The notes: a model not told the origin generated them from the sequence alone. DNA of 35,645 bases from Clostridiales bacterium (GCA_019418225.1 DYCF01000039.1:980-36624), one strand, 5' to 3'. Positions 16,777-24,730 are shown, counted from the first letter of the stretch. Numbers and translations: made by a program.

Positions 16777-16835
16777 AACTACAGCTCCTTAAGAATAATG
16801 TTAGCAGGAAATATTGAATATCTCAGCTACACTAC

Positions 16836-16862
16836 ATTATATGGCTTGTATCTGAAATTGGT
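16836..16862 (-). promoter_or_regulatory. Possible sporulation-type (sigma-E/K-like) promoter of the Ser-rich/kinase operon
   Basis: On the minus strand CATATAAT (16843-16836) is preceded by AC at 16862-16861 with 17 bases between. This resembles the mother-cell sigma-K (AC-N16/17-CATANNNTA) and sigma-E (CATACAAT) -10 elements, although the final TA of the sigma-K consensus is not matched. No TTGACA-like hexamer lies at the right place for sigma-A. The element is 60 bases upstream of ATG 16776. Weak evidence by itself. Confidence 0.33.
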
Positions 16863-16897
16863 GACATATAGGGACTTTTTTTGACAATAAATTTAGC

Positions 16898-16933
16898 AAA
16901 AAAGGTCGACCAAATTTATTGGTCGACCTTTTT
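16898..16933 (-). terminator. Terminator of the copper-amine-oxidase-N-domain protein gene
   Basis: Near-perfect palindrome: aaaaaaggtcgacca (16898-16912) with tggtcgacctttttt-type arm (16920-16933). The A-tract gives the U-tract on the minus strand, 11 bases after the stop codon of the gene at 16945-17571. Confidence 0.9.
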
Positions 16934-16944
16934 GGGATAGATAG

Positions 16945-17571
16945 TTAACGAGGCTGAGGCTTAAGTGTTTGAGCAGGAGTTAATATCGTGATAGTCTGAG
17001 CGATATTTCTTGTTTGAGGAGGAATGGACTTGGTGGAGAGTGTTTGATAGGTAGCAGTAACCCTAAGGTTAGTATCAAGATCTTCAAAAGTTAGCAGCTC
17101 ATTAGTTTCACCACTAATAATTTTTGTGGCATCATTGGCAAATACAATGACTTGATTTGCTTCAGATTTAGGTTTGCCATCAGGCTGTATGACTAAACGT
17201 TTAGATGCAAAGTCTATGGCTGAGATAGTACCCGTTACTGAAGAAAGTTCAGGTGTAGGTGATGTTTCTGGAGTAGGTTTAGGCAGTGGTTTAGAAGTAG
17301 GATTAGGTGTCTGTGTAATGACAGCAGTACTATTATCATATTCAACGGTATAGCCCAATTCTTTTGCGAAGTCTTTAGCAGGTACATAGAGGATATTGTT
17401 ATAGAAGATAGCTGGTTTATCTTGTAATATTTGCTTATTGTTTAATAGAAAGTTATAGGATTCAGTAAGTTTGACACGGATTGTTTTACCGAAGGAGCCT
17501 GCAAAGACAGTAACCCCTATAGTAAGTAGCATAAAGAATAAGGTGGAAAGTAAGTATTTTTTAGATTTCAT
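16945..17571 (-). CDS. Secreted protein with copper amine oxidase N-terminal-like domain and DUF5666-like C-terminal domain
   Basis: 208 residues. Residues 1-24 are a signal peptide (MKSKKYLLSTLFFMLLTIGVTVFAG). Residues ~40-88 form the repeat-like domain known from the N-terminus of copper amine oxidases and common in clostridial surface proteins (LLNNKQILQDKPAIFYNNILYVPAKDFAKELGY type pattern with Tyr-Val-Pro and Glu-Leu-Gly). A Pro/Thr/Ser linker (~90-112) leads to a ~90-residue beta-rich domain (GTISAIDFASKRLVIQPDG; FEDLDTNLRVTATY) that resembles DUF5666. No copper-amine-oxidase catalytic part is present; the domain is a surface module, not an enzyme. AAAGGAG precedes ATG 17571. Monocistronic with a terminator at 16898-16933. 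Confidence 0.8.
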   Translation of the reverse strand: MKSKKYLLSTLFFMLLTIGVTVFAGSFGKTIRVKLTESYNFLLNNKQILQDKPAIFYNNILYVPAKDFAKELGYTVEYDNSTAVITQTPNPTSKPLPKPTPETSPTPELSSVTGTISAIDFASKRLVIQPDGKPKSEANQVIVFANDATKIISGETNELLTFEDLDTNLRVTATYQTLSTKSIPPQTRNIAQTITILTPAQTLKPQPR

Positions 17572-17743
17572 TCTGGTTCTCCTTTATGTGATTAATAATT
17601 AAAGTTAGTATAAGTTGACAAGGAGAGAAATATACATGAATTATTGCATGTTTGAAGAAGCACTAAAAGTTATTTTTTATATATAAATTTTTATATATAA
17701 AAGGATAATTAGTAAGGTTTTTGAAATTGTAAAAGATATACAT

Positions 17744-17772
17744 TTGACGAAGCGAGAAAAAAGGAGTACAAT
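17744..17772 (+). promoter_or_regulatory. Promoter of the cold-shock protein gene
   Basis: TTGACG (17744-17749), 17-bp spacer, TACAAT (17767-17772). The predicted start near 17779 gives a 5' leader of about 130 bases, typical of cold-shock genes. Confidence 0.75.
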
Positions 17773-17802
17773 AATAAATGTATACAGTTGATACTTATTG
17801 AT

Positions 17803-17900
17803 TTCACGTGCAATTAGAGATTATATAGGGTCTATGTAATTTGTAACTGTACGTGAATTTTTTATTTATGATATGGTTACAAAAAATTCACATTAGGAGG
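17803..17900 (+). promoter_or_regulatory. Cold-shock gene leader with two mutually exclusive hairpins
   Basis: Segment 2 (gtgaatttttt, 17853-17863, preceded by ac) can pair upstream with ttcacgt (17803-17809), giving a terminator-like hairpin followed by six Ts. It can also pair downstream with aaaaaattcac (17881-17891), an 11-bp perfect match that ends 2 bases before the ribosome site taggagg (17894-17900). The two pairings exclude each other. This is the layout of a thermosensing or transcription/translation switch; function is inferred from the pairing only. Confidence 0.5.
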
Positions 17901-17909
17901 TACCGTAAA

Positions 17910-18107
17910 ATGACAGGTACAGTTAAATGGTTTAACGCAGAAAAAGGTTTTGGTTTTATTCAAAGAGAAAGTGGAGATGATGTATTCGTACATTTCTCAG
18001 CTATTCAAGGTGATGGATACAAATCACTTGAAGAAGGACAACAAGTAAACTTCGAAATTACAACAGGTGCTCGTGGAGAACAAGCAGCAAACGTTACAAG
18101 AGCATAG
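17910..18107 (+). CDS. csp: Cold-shock protein (CspA family)
   Basis: 65 residues of a single cold-shock domain that binds single-stranded RNA/DNA. The RNP1 motif KGFGFIQ and RNP2 motif VFVHFSA are intact, and the start MTGTVKWFNAEKGFGF is the family signature. ATG 17910 is preceded by TAGGAGG with correct spacing; in-frame codons upstream belong to the leader. It has its own promoter (17744-17772), a long switch-like leader and a terminator at 18117-18147. As an RNA chaperone it would melt structure in mRNAs and possibly act on its own leader. Confidence 0.96.
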   Translation: MTGTVKWFNAEKGFGFIQRESGDDVFVHFSAIQGDGYKSLEEGQQVNFEITTGARGEQAANVTRA

Positions 18108-18116
18108 TTAAGACTA

Positions 18117-18147
18117 AACAGGCAGGACAGAAGTTCTGCCTGTTTTT
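18117..18147 (+). terminator. Terminator of the cold-shock gene
   Basis: 10-bp stem aaacaggcag (18117-18126) with ctgcctgttt (18136-18145) and a T-tract. Only 26 bases separate it from the next start codon, so some read-through into the CarD gene is possible. Confidence 0.85.
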
Positions 18148-18173
18148 TATAAAAAATTCATGGAGGTGATAAG

Positions 18174-18659
18174 ATGTTTAAAGTTGGAGAAGTTGTTTTT
18201 TGCCCTAAGAGGGGTATAGGAACTGTAGAAGGAATTGAAACAAGAACAATGCTAAATGAATCAAATGAGTATATGATTGTACACATGAAATCACCAGAGC
18301 TAACGATGATGATTCCTGTAGATCGTATTGAGACATCAGGGTTTAGAGCACTTAATAATGTAGAAGCAGTAAAAGAGGTAGAGATGATTTTAAAGAATAA
18401 AGAAGTTCAAGTTGATCACTCTATGGATATTAAGAAAAGAATTAAACAAAATCAAGAAAAGCTTTCTTCTGGTTCCTTTTTAGAATGTGGAGAGGTTGTT
18501 AGAGACTTAACATGTATGGAAAAGATAAAGGCTTTAAATAATAGTGAGCGAACGATTCTTAGCCAAGCAAAAAGGTTTTTAGTAGATGAATTTGCAAGCA
18601 TTCAAAGCTTATCTGATGAGCAAGCTGAAGAGACTATCGATAGACTTTTAGAAATATAG
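18174..18659 (+). CDS. CarD-family transcriptional regulator
   Basis: 161 residues. The N-terminal ~60 residues (FKVGEVVFCPKRGIGTVEGIE ... MIPVDRIE) form the Tudor-like RNA-polymerase-interaction domain shared by CarD, CdnL and TRCF; the rest is helical, as in CarD proteins, where it touches the upstream edge of the transcription bubble. The family binds the RNA polymerase beta subunit and stabilises open promoter complexes. GGAGGTGAT precedes ATG 18174 perfectly. No promoter of its own is obvious, so it may rely on read-through from the cold-shock gene. A terminator follows at 18702-18749. Confidence 0.9.
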   Translation: MFKVGEVVFCPKRGIGTVEGIETRTMLNESNEYMIVHMKSPELTMMIPVDRIETSGFRALNNVEAVKEVEMILKNKEVQVDHSMDIKKRIKQNQEKLSSGSFLECGEVVRDLTCMEKIKALNNSERTILSQAKRFLVDEFASIQSLSDEQAEETIDRLLEI

Positions 18660-18701
18660 TAAAAGAAAAATGAGATATGGTATATTACACTTAGAATAAA
18701 G

Positions 18702-18749
18702 AGACAGAGAGTATAATTTTAAATTATATATACTCTGTCTTTTTTTTTA
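18702..18749 (+). terminator. Terminator of the CarD gene
   Basis: Stem agacagag (18702-18709) with ctctgtct (18733-18740), an inner AT stem, then nine Ts. Confidence 0.85.
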
Positions 18750-18791
18750 TAGAGTAGGGAAGCTAGATTGTGTATTAAAATTGGAAAAAGT

Positions 18792-18820
18792 TTGATTAAT
18801 TAGGTGTTAAGATTTATAAT
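18792..18820 (+). promoter_or_regulatory. Promoter of the TM1266/hydF transcript
   Basis: TTGATT (18792-18797), 17-bp spacer, perfect TATAAT (18815-18820). Predicted start near 18827, almost 300 bases before the first gene. Confidence 0.7.
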
Positions 18821-18826
18821 AAAAGC

Positions 18827-19053
18827 AATCATCAAGGTACAGAGAAACTAGCTAAAAACCTGAAATATACATGTACGTAAATTGTTTTCTTCCAATGATT
18901 TCACATTACTTAAAGCTATGAATAACTGAAATTTATAAATGTGAAATCTATACATATATCTAACAGAAAAGAGTTATCTGATCTGAAAGAGGTTATGAAC
19001 ATTGTTTTACGCCTACTGCAAAGAGCTGTGTCAGATGACATGGCTCTTTTTGT
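18827..19053 (+). promoter_or_regulatory. Long structured leader with attenuator-like terminator before hydrogenase-maturation genes
   Basis: This part of the 465-base gap (18660-19124) carries no protein-like frame. It has a perfect 11-bp stem, gatttcacatt (18897-18907) with aatgtgaaatc (18938-18948), and ends in an intrinsic-terminator hairpin (aaagagctgtgtca 19020-19033 with tgacatggctcttt 19036-19049, then Ts). A terminator about 70 bases before the first start codon, inside the transcript from 18827, implies regulated read-through. I could not match it to a known riboswitch or T-box. Confidence 0.5.
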
Positions 19054-19124
19054 ATTGGTAGGGAAATGAAGATGCGGATAGACTCAAACTAGATGATACA
19101 ATCAGAAGACAGAAGGAGAGTAAG

Positions 19125-19376
19125 ATGAATAGAATTGCAGTAATTAGTGCTATTTTAGAAAATCCTAAAGAGTGTCAACTACAGTTTAATGAGGTGGTAG
19201 CAAGTTTTAGGGGAAATACAAAAGGAAGAATGGGAATTCCTTTAGATGAAGAAATTTCAGTCATATCTATTGTGGTGACAGGAAGTTTAGATGAGATTAA
19301 TAGTTTGACGGGGAAATTAGGTAAAATTCAAGGTGTGACGGTGAAAACAGCTATTGCTAAGAAGGAAATAGAATAA
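19125..19376 (+). CDS. TM1266-family protein (putative iron-only hydrogenase system regulator)
   Basis: 83 residues with an ACT-like beta-alpha-beta pattern: MNRIAVISAILENPKECQLQFNEV, GRMGIPLDEEISVISIVVTG, LGKIQGVTVKTAIAKKE. This is the small TM1266 family often encoded beside HydE, HydF or HydG and named as a putative regulator of the [FeFe]-hydrogenase system; its molecular action is not established. AAGGAGAG precedes the ATG. It lies 49 bases before hydF and shares its promoter and long leader. Confidence 0.85.
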   Translation: MNRIAVISAILENPKECQLQFNEVVASFRGNTKGRMGIPLDEEISVISIVVTGSLDEINSLTGKLGKIQGVTVKTAIAKKEIE

Positions 19377-19425
19377 GAGAAAGTAGAGATAGATAAAATA
19401 GTAGAATCATGAGAGGAGATATATT

Positions 19426-20628
19426 ATGCAGACAGTACCTAATGCAAATCGTAAACATATTGCGTTTTATGGTAAAACTAATTCAGGTAAGTCATCACTG
19501 CTTAATCGTTTAACAGGTCAAGAGGTGGCAATTGTATCAGAGCAAGAAGGCACAACGACAGACCCGGTTATAAAGGCCATGGAACTTATACCAGTGGGGC
19601 CTGTAGTCTGGATTGATACAGCAGGCGTACAAGATGAAACTGCACTTGGAAAATTAAGATTAAAAAAGACAATGGATATGCTTATGCGTACCGATATAGC
19701 TATTTATGTTATGGCAGCTGATGATATAGATATAGAGGCTTTTAATACTTTTAAGCTAAATTTTAAGAAATATGCTATTCCTTTTATCCTAGTTATTAGC
19801 CAGGTTGATAAGGTAAATAAAGTAGAACAAATTAAGCTGAAGGAAAAGTTTAAGGATGCAATTTTAACTTCAGTAAAGGCAGACATTGGGATAGAACACC
19901 TTAAAGAAATACTTATTAAGAAGATTCAAGAGGAAGAAGAGGAGAGACCTTTAGTAGGCGATTTATTACCTTATGGTGCAAAGGTAATATTAGTTGTTCC
20001 AATAGATAGTGAGGCACCTAAGGGGCGCATTATATTACCACAAGTGCAATGCATTAGAGACTGCTTAGATCATGGGATTAAATCTTATGTTGTCAGAGAT
20101 ACAGAACTTGCAGAAGCATTAACGGAGATTAAGGATGTAGATTTGGTCATCACAGATTCACAGGCATTTGCTACAGTAAGTAAGATTGTTCCTGAATCTA
20201 TTAAGCTTACAGGTTTTTCACTTTTAATGTCTAGGCAAAAAGGTGATTTAGATGTATTTATGAAAGGTATTGAAAAAGTAAAAATATTAAAGCCAGGTGC
20301 TAGAGTATTAATATTAGAAGGTTGTACACATAATGTATCTCATGAAGATATTGGCCGTATTAAAATACCAAGGCTCTTAAATAAATATGTAGGTGGTGAG
20401 CTCAAGTATACTTTTATAGCAGGTCAAGATTTCCCAGGAAATTTGTCGGACTATGACATAGTCATTCATTGCGGAGGTTGTATGCTTACGAGAAAAACAG
20501 TATGCAATCGTATACGCATTTGTGAAGAGGCAGATGTAGCTATTACTAATTATGGCATTTTATTGGCATTTTTGAATGGGATACTTGAGCGAAGTTATGA
20601 GGCAATAAATGTGAAGGCTAAGGGCTGA
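19426..20628 (+). CDS. hydF: [FeFe]-hydrogenase H-cluster maturation GTPase HydF
   Basis: 400 residues. The N-terminal GTPase domain has P-loop GKTNSGKS (16-23), switch residues EGTTTDP, DTAG (G3) and SQVDK (G4-like). The C-terminal part carries the HydF-specific iron-sulfur ligands Cys300-x-His302 and His348-Cys349-x-x-Cys352 (CTHN and HCGGC). HydF is the scaffold on which the diiron subcluster, made by HydE and HydG, is assembled before transfer to the hydrogenase. Neither HydE, HydG nor a hydrogenase is in the window, so they must be elsewhere. GAGGAGATATATT precedes the ATG. Terminator at 20671-20705. Confidence 0.96.
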   Translation: MQTVPNANRKHIAFYGKTNSGKSSLLNRLTGQEVAIVSEQEGTTTDPVIKAMELIPVGPVVWIDTAGVQDETALGKLRLKKTMDMLMRTDIAIYVMAADDIDIEAFNTFKLNFKKYAIPFILVISQVDKVNKVEQIKLKEKFKDAILTSVKADIGIEHLKEILIKKIQEEEEERPLVGDLLPYGAKVILVVPIDSEAPKGRIILPQVQCIRDCLDHGIKSYVVRDTELAEALTEIKDVDLVITDSQAFATVSKIVPESIKLTGFSLLMSRQKGDLDVFMKGIEKVKILKPGARVLILEGCTHNVSHEDIGRIKIPRLLNKYVGGELKYTFIAGQDFPGNLSDYDIVIHCGGCMLTRKTVCNRIRICEEADVAITNYGILLAFLNGILERSYEAINVKAKG

Positions 20629-20670
20629 GAAGTGAAAAATCATAAGTTAAAAACGCAGAGTTAAGGAGAG

Positions 20671-20705
20671 CTAGGGTGTGATTTAGGTTACATCCTAGTT
20701 TTTTT
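20671..20705 (+). terminator. Terminator of hydF
   Basis: 9-bp stem ctagggtgt (20671-20679) with acatcctag (20690-20698), one wobble, followed by seven Ts. Confidence 0.85.
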
Positions 20706-20908
20706 AAGTACGGATAAAGTAAAAGATATAAAGCATATTGTGTTACAAAAGATAACATCTTAGGTTAGGCATATTTTAAAAATAATAAAGTCTATTATAA
20801 TAAAGGTATATTAAAAGTACATAATTTTTTAATATATTCAAAAAAGATTTTAGCTAATATAGTGAAATCTATGTTCGTAAATATTGAAATAGGAGAGAGG
20901 AGAATAGT

Positions 20909-23422
20909 ATGAATAAGAGAATGCTTTCAAAATTACTTGTAGCCGTATTAAGCTTAAGTGCAGCTGCCATTAGCCCACTTAGTGCAGCTACAACAGATAG
21001 TACAAAATATGAAGCAGAATCAGCTACATTACATAATGTTACATTAGCAGATAATAGTGTATCAGGTTATTCTGGAACAGGTTATGTTGCAGGAATGGAT
21101 GCATCAGATGCATATATTGAGTTTACAGTAAATGTACCAACAGCAGGACGTTATAACTTAGGAATATGTTTCTGTGCACCTTATGGGTACAAACAAGAAA
21201 CAGTTACTGTAAATGGTGGTCAATCTTTCAATGCCATTTTTGAGCCTAGTACAGAATTTGCAGAAGTTAATGCAGGTGTTATTAAATTACAAGCAGGTGA
21301 AAATAAAATCCGTATTTCAAGATGTTGGGGATGGACCTTGTTTGACTATATTACTGTAAGTCCAGCAAGTGCATTAGAAGTTAATACAAATGTCTCAGAT
21401 AAACTTATCAATCCTAATGCGACAGCAGAAACACAGAAGTTAATGACCTACCTTACAAGTATTTATGGTAAAAATATTTTATCAGGTCAATTTGCTTATA
21501 CTACAAAATATACAGAGATTGATGCTATTTATAAAGAAACGGGTAAATACCCAGCTATTATCGGTCTTGACTTTAGTGATTACTCACCAAGCCGTGTAGC
21601 ACTTGGATGTAATCCAGGACAAGATACAGAAAAGGCTATTGAATACTGGAAAGATGGCGGTATTTCAACATTTTGTTGGCACTGGGCTTCACCAATAGGT
21701 GGTGCAACTGATGCTAATAAATGGGGAACATTCTATACAGAGCATACAACATATGATTTAAGTGTTGCTATGAATGATCATACTTCAGAAGAATATACAA
21801 CACTTATTAGAGATATTGATGCTATAGCTGTACAGCTTAAGAAACTTCAAGATGCAGGTGTACCAATTCTTTGGAGACCACTTCATGAAGCATCAGGCGG
21901 CTGGTTCTGGTGGGGTGCAAAAGGTCCAGAACCATATAAAGAACTTTGGAAACTTATGTATGATCGTTTAACCAATTATCATGGTATCAATAACTTGATT
22001 TGGGTATGGAATGCTCAAGATGCAGAATGGTATCCTGGTGATGAATATGTAGATATCATTGGTGAAGATATTTACGCAGCTAAACAAGACTATGATTCTC
22101 AAGCAAATGGCTTTATAAAAGCTATGGGTTATACAACAAGTACAGATAAGATGATTACATTATCTGAAAATGGTGTATTAATGGATCCAGACATTTTAGT
22201 AGGTGACGGTGTGCCATGGCTTTGGAACTGTACTTGGGGTGGTGAATTCGTAGTACCTTGGGTAGGTTCAACAGATTATACTGAAGCCTATACAAGCAAA
22301 GAAATGCTTAAGAAATATTATGATCATGAATATGTTCTTACAAGAGATGAACTTCCAGAATATTTATTTGATGCATCTGTTATTGTAGGTGAACAGACGA
22401 AAGTAACTGTTACAACACCAGAAGAAGGAACAGTATTTGATTGTAGTGAAAGCTACACACCTATTGAACTTTCAGCAACAGTAGAAAATGCAGAAGATTA
22501 TACTGTAGAATTCTTTGTAAATGGTGAAAGCGTAGGAACAGGAGAAACTGTAAGCTGGACACCATCTGGTAAAACAACAAATGCAGATGGCATTGAAAAT
22601 TATAAAGTTGTCGCTAAAGTGACAACAGCAGCAGGCAGAGTAACAACTTCAGACGCCGTAAATATCAAGGTTAAATTACCAGTCAAAGAAGCTATGACAG
22701 TAAAACTTACAGATGAAATCACAGATATTATTGATGCGACAGAAGGTGCTACAGTAACACTTGGTGCGGAAGTTGCTCATGCTGAAACAGATTATACTGT
22801 AGAATTCTTTGTAGATGGCGTATCTATTGGAAAAGGTGAAAGTGTAGATTGGACAATTAATGATGAAACAACCAATGCAGATGGTCTTAAAACATATGTT
22901 GTTAAGGTTGTAGCTACAAGTGCAGATGGAGAAAAAGCTGAGGCACAAAAAGAAGTAACAGTGAAGTTACCAATCAAAGAAAGAGAAGATAGAGATCTTA
23001 CTATTTCACAAACAAAGGGTAGTGCTTCTACGAATAGTATTGGCATTGGTCTTGAAGTAACCAATAATGGCGAAGCAATGGATTTAGATAAGCTCGAAAT
23101 GCGCTATTACTTCACAGAAGCAGATGCACCAGAACAAACATTATGGTGTGATCATAGTGCAATTCAATTAAATACAGAACCATGGTATGTAACATTAACA
23201 AGTGCAGTAAATAGTGAAGTTGTATCTTTAGGTAATGGTGATTACTATTTATCTATTAAATTTAATGATGCAACATCTATGACACAAGGTGCTAAACTAG
23301 TATTCCAAGGACGCCTTACAAAAGCAGATTGGACGAATTATGACCAAACAGATGACTTCTCATATAATAATGGCATCGCAGTATACTACGATGGTGTATT
23401 AGCAGCAGGCATGGAGCCCTAA
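20909..23422 (+). CDS. Secreted GH26 beta-mannanase with CBM35-like and CBM3 modules
   Basis: 837 residues. Order: signal peptide (~1-28); CBM6/35-like module (~33-154; YEAESATL start, WTLFDYITV end); GH26 catalytic domain (~165-470) with acid/base Glu327 in RPLHEASGGWFWWG and nucleophile Glu420 in LSENG; two homologous Ig-like domains (~496-590 and ~595-690, sharing DYTVEFFV-GxS-G, WT and TTNADG); a C-terminal CBM3 cellulose-binding module (~691-837; LEMRYYFTE, DDFSYNNG, IAVYYDG). It cleaves beta-1,4-mannan or galactomannan outside the cell while held on cellulose. No dockerin or SLH is present, so it is a free enzyme. AGGAGAGAGGAG precedes ATG 20909. Terminator at 23467-23517. Confidence 0.94.
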   Translation: MNKRMLSKLLVAVLSLSAAAISPLSAATTDSTKYEAESATLHNVTLADNSVSGYSGTGYVAGMDASDAYIEFTVNVPTAGRYNLGICFCAPYGYKQETVTVNGGQSFNAIFEPSTEFAEVNAGVIKLQAGENKIRISRCWGWTLFDYITVSPASALEVNTNVSDKLINPNATAETQKLMTYLTSIYGKNILSGQFAYTTKYTEIDAIYKETGKYPAIIGLDFSDYSPSRVALGCNPGQDTEKAIEYWKDGGISTFCWHWASPIGGATDANKWGTFYTEHTTYDLSVAMNDHTSEEYTTLIRDIDAIAVQLKKLQDAGVPILWRPLHEASGGWFWWGAKGPEPYKELWKLMYDRLTNYHGINNLIWVWNAQDAEWYPGDEYVDIIGEDIYAAKQDYDSQANGFIKAMGYTTSTDKMITLSENGVLMDPDILVGDGVPWLWNCTWGGEFVVPWVGSTDYTEAYTSKEMLKKYYDHEYVLTRDELPEYLFDASVIVGEQTKVTVTTPEEGTVFDCSESYTPIELSATVENAEDYTVEFFVNGESVGTGETVSWTPSGKTTNADGIENYKVVAKVTTAAGRVTTSDAVNIKVKLPVKEAMTVKLTDEITDIIDATEGATVTLGAEVAHAETDYTVEFFVDGVSIGKGESVDWTINDETTNADGLKTYVVKVVATSADGEKAEAQKEVTVKLPIKEREDRDLTISQTKGSASTNSIGIGLEVTNNGEAMDLDKLEMRYYFTEADAPEQTLWCDHSAIQLNTEPWYVTLTSAVNSEVVSLGNGDYYLSIKFNDATSMTQGAKLVFQGRLTKADWTNYDQTDDFSYNNGIAVYYDGVLAAGMEP

Positions 23423-23466
23423 AATGTAATTTAGATTGATTTCCACCTTATTAGAAATATATTTAT

Positions 23467-23517
23467 AAAATCCCTATGGTAGTAGCGAGATGTGCTTATT
23501 ACCATAGGGATTTTTTT
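23467..23517 (+). terminator. Terminator of the mannanase gene
   Basis: Perfect 15-bp stem aaaatccctatggta (23467-23481) with taccatagggatttt (23500-23514), ending in a seven-T run. Confidence 0.92.
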
Positions 23518-23548
23518 ATAAAAAAAGAAAATGAGAAAAAATAATAAA

Positions 23549-23582
23549 TGATATTGACTCTCAAAAAGAATGGAGTTATAAT
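23549..23582 (+). promoter_or_regulatory. Flavodoxin promoter overlapped by a Fur-box-like site
   Basis: TTGACT (23554-23559), 17-bp spacer, perfect TATAAT (23577-23582). The 15-mer TGATATTGACTCTCA (23549-23563) overlaps the -35 and matches the Fur 7-1-7 consensus TGATAATnATTATCA at 11 or more of 14 defined positions. Iron repression of a flavodoxin is known in many bacteria; here it is inferred from this site only. Confidence 0.6.
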
Positions 23583-23618
23583 GAGCATACATTAAAGATA
23601 AAAACGGAGGAAATTAAA

Positions 23619-24041
23619 ATGATTCAAATCGCATATTGGTCAGGTACTGGCAACACAGAAAACATGGCAACATATATTGCCGAAGGAATTGTAGCAGGAG
23701 GCAGCGAAGTACATACATCACATGTATCAAATATAGGTGTAGAAGAAATGTTAGAAGCAAACCTTATTGTATTAGGATGCCCAGCTATGGGTGCAGAGGA
23801 GTTAGAGGAAGATGAGATGTTACCATTCGTAGAAGCATTACTTCCTCATATGCAAGGTAAACGCGTTGCTTTATTTGGTTCATATGGCTGGGGAAGTGGT
23901 GAGTGGATGGAAAATTGGTCAGAGCAAATGAGAGCTGCAGGTGCAACGATTGTTTGTGAACCATTAATTATCAATGAATTCACAAAAGGACAAGATGAAG
24001 AAATTTGTACAGTATACGGTAAGAACTTAGTAAGTTTATAA
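23619..24041 (+). CDS. Flavodoxin
   Basis: 140-residue short-chain flavodoxin, a soluble FMN electron carrier that can replace ferredoxin. The FMN-phosphate loop is SGTGNTENMA (~8-17), followed by the isoalloxazine-flanking loops CPAMGAEELEEDEM (~54-67) and GSYGWGSGEWMENW (~87-100). Length and spacing are normal for the clostridial type. ACGGAGG precedes ATG 23619. The promoter carries a Fur-like box. DUF3793 follows 104 bases downstream with no terminator between, so they are probably co-transcribed. Confidence 0.95.
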   Translation: MIQIAYWSGTGNTENMATYIAEGIVAGGSEVHTSHVSNIGVEEMLEANLIVLGCPAMGAEELEEDEMLPFVEALLPHMQGKRVALFGSYGWGSGEWMENWSEQMRAAGATIVCEPLIINEFTKGQDEEICTVYGKNLVSL

Positions 24042-24145
24042 AGAGTTTGCAGTATAAAATGACAATGAATAAATAATACTATATGAATATAAATAAGGCT
24101 GTATCATAAAATCAGTAAATTTATAAAGAAGGTGGAAAGATAGAC

Positions 24146-24730
24146 ATGAAGGATAAAAGGCTTATTTTTTATAATAAAATAAAAGGACTAGATGATAAGA
24201 CATACTTAAAATACTCACTTAAATATCAATTAGCACCAGTTATTATGGGATTTAAGCCTGGCATGACTATTAATCTATCTAGGGAGAAGTATGAGGCAGA
24301 TTGGCCAATTTATAGCCAATATATCGAAGAAGAATTAGGAATCAAAAGTGCAATTTTGAGAAGTTCATCAAGGTCCATTATTTTATTATTCTATCGTAGG
24401 TGCCTCATAGAAGAATTGTTGCAAAATCAAGAAATAAAAGCGTTTCTAGAGCCATTTGGTTACGAAACGAGTAGTGTTGAAAAGGCAATAATATGCTTGC
24501 AAAAGCGTTATGAAGTTGAACATTGCCCACATGAATTAGGCATCTTTTTAGGTATTCACATAAAAGATGTAAAGGATTATATGCTTTGTCCAAACAAAGA
24601 GTGTTTATTATGTAGCTACTGGAAAGTATACAACAATGTAGAGGACGCAAAAACTACATTCGCTCGTTTTGACTTGGCAAAAGTGAAAATGCTTAATACT
24701 CTATTAGAAGAGCTGCAAATAGCAGCTTAA
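24146..24730 (+). CDS. DUF3793-family protein
   Basis: 194 residues. The pattern YSLKYQLAPVIMGFKPG (N-terminal), CPHELGIFLGIHIKDVKDYM (middle), CSYWKVYNNVEDAKTTFARF (near C-terminus) is that of DUF3793, a family of unknown function common in Clostridia and frequently next to flavodoxin. Seven Cys are present, including CPHE and CPNKECLLC. Soluble, without signal peptide. GAAGGTGG precedes the ATG at moderate spacing. Its place after a flavodoxin with a Fur-like box suggests a part in iron limitation or in an electron-transfer step, but nothing biochemical is known to me. Confidence 0.8.
   Translation: MKDKRLIFYNKIKGLDDKTYLKYSLKYQLAPVIMGFKPGMTINLSREKYEADWPIYSQYIEEELGIKSAILRSSSRSIILLFYRRCLIEELLQNQEIKAFLEPFGYETSSVEKAIICLQKRYEVEHCPHELGIFLGIHIKDVKDYMLCPNKECLLCSYWKVYNNVEDAKTTFARFDLAKVKMLNTLLEELQIAA

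Noticed and set aside
18827..19053. T-box, cobalamin or SAM riboswitch in the hydF leader
   Set aside because: No T-box sequence (TGGNACCGCG), no B12-box and no SAM-I core could be found by eye.
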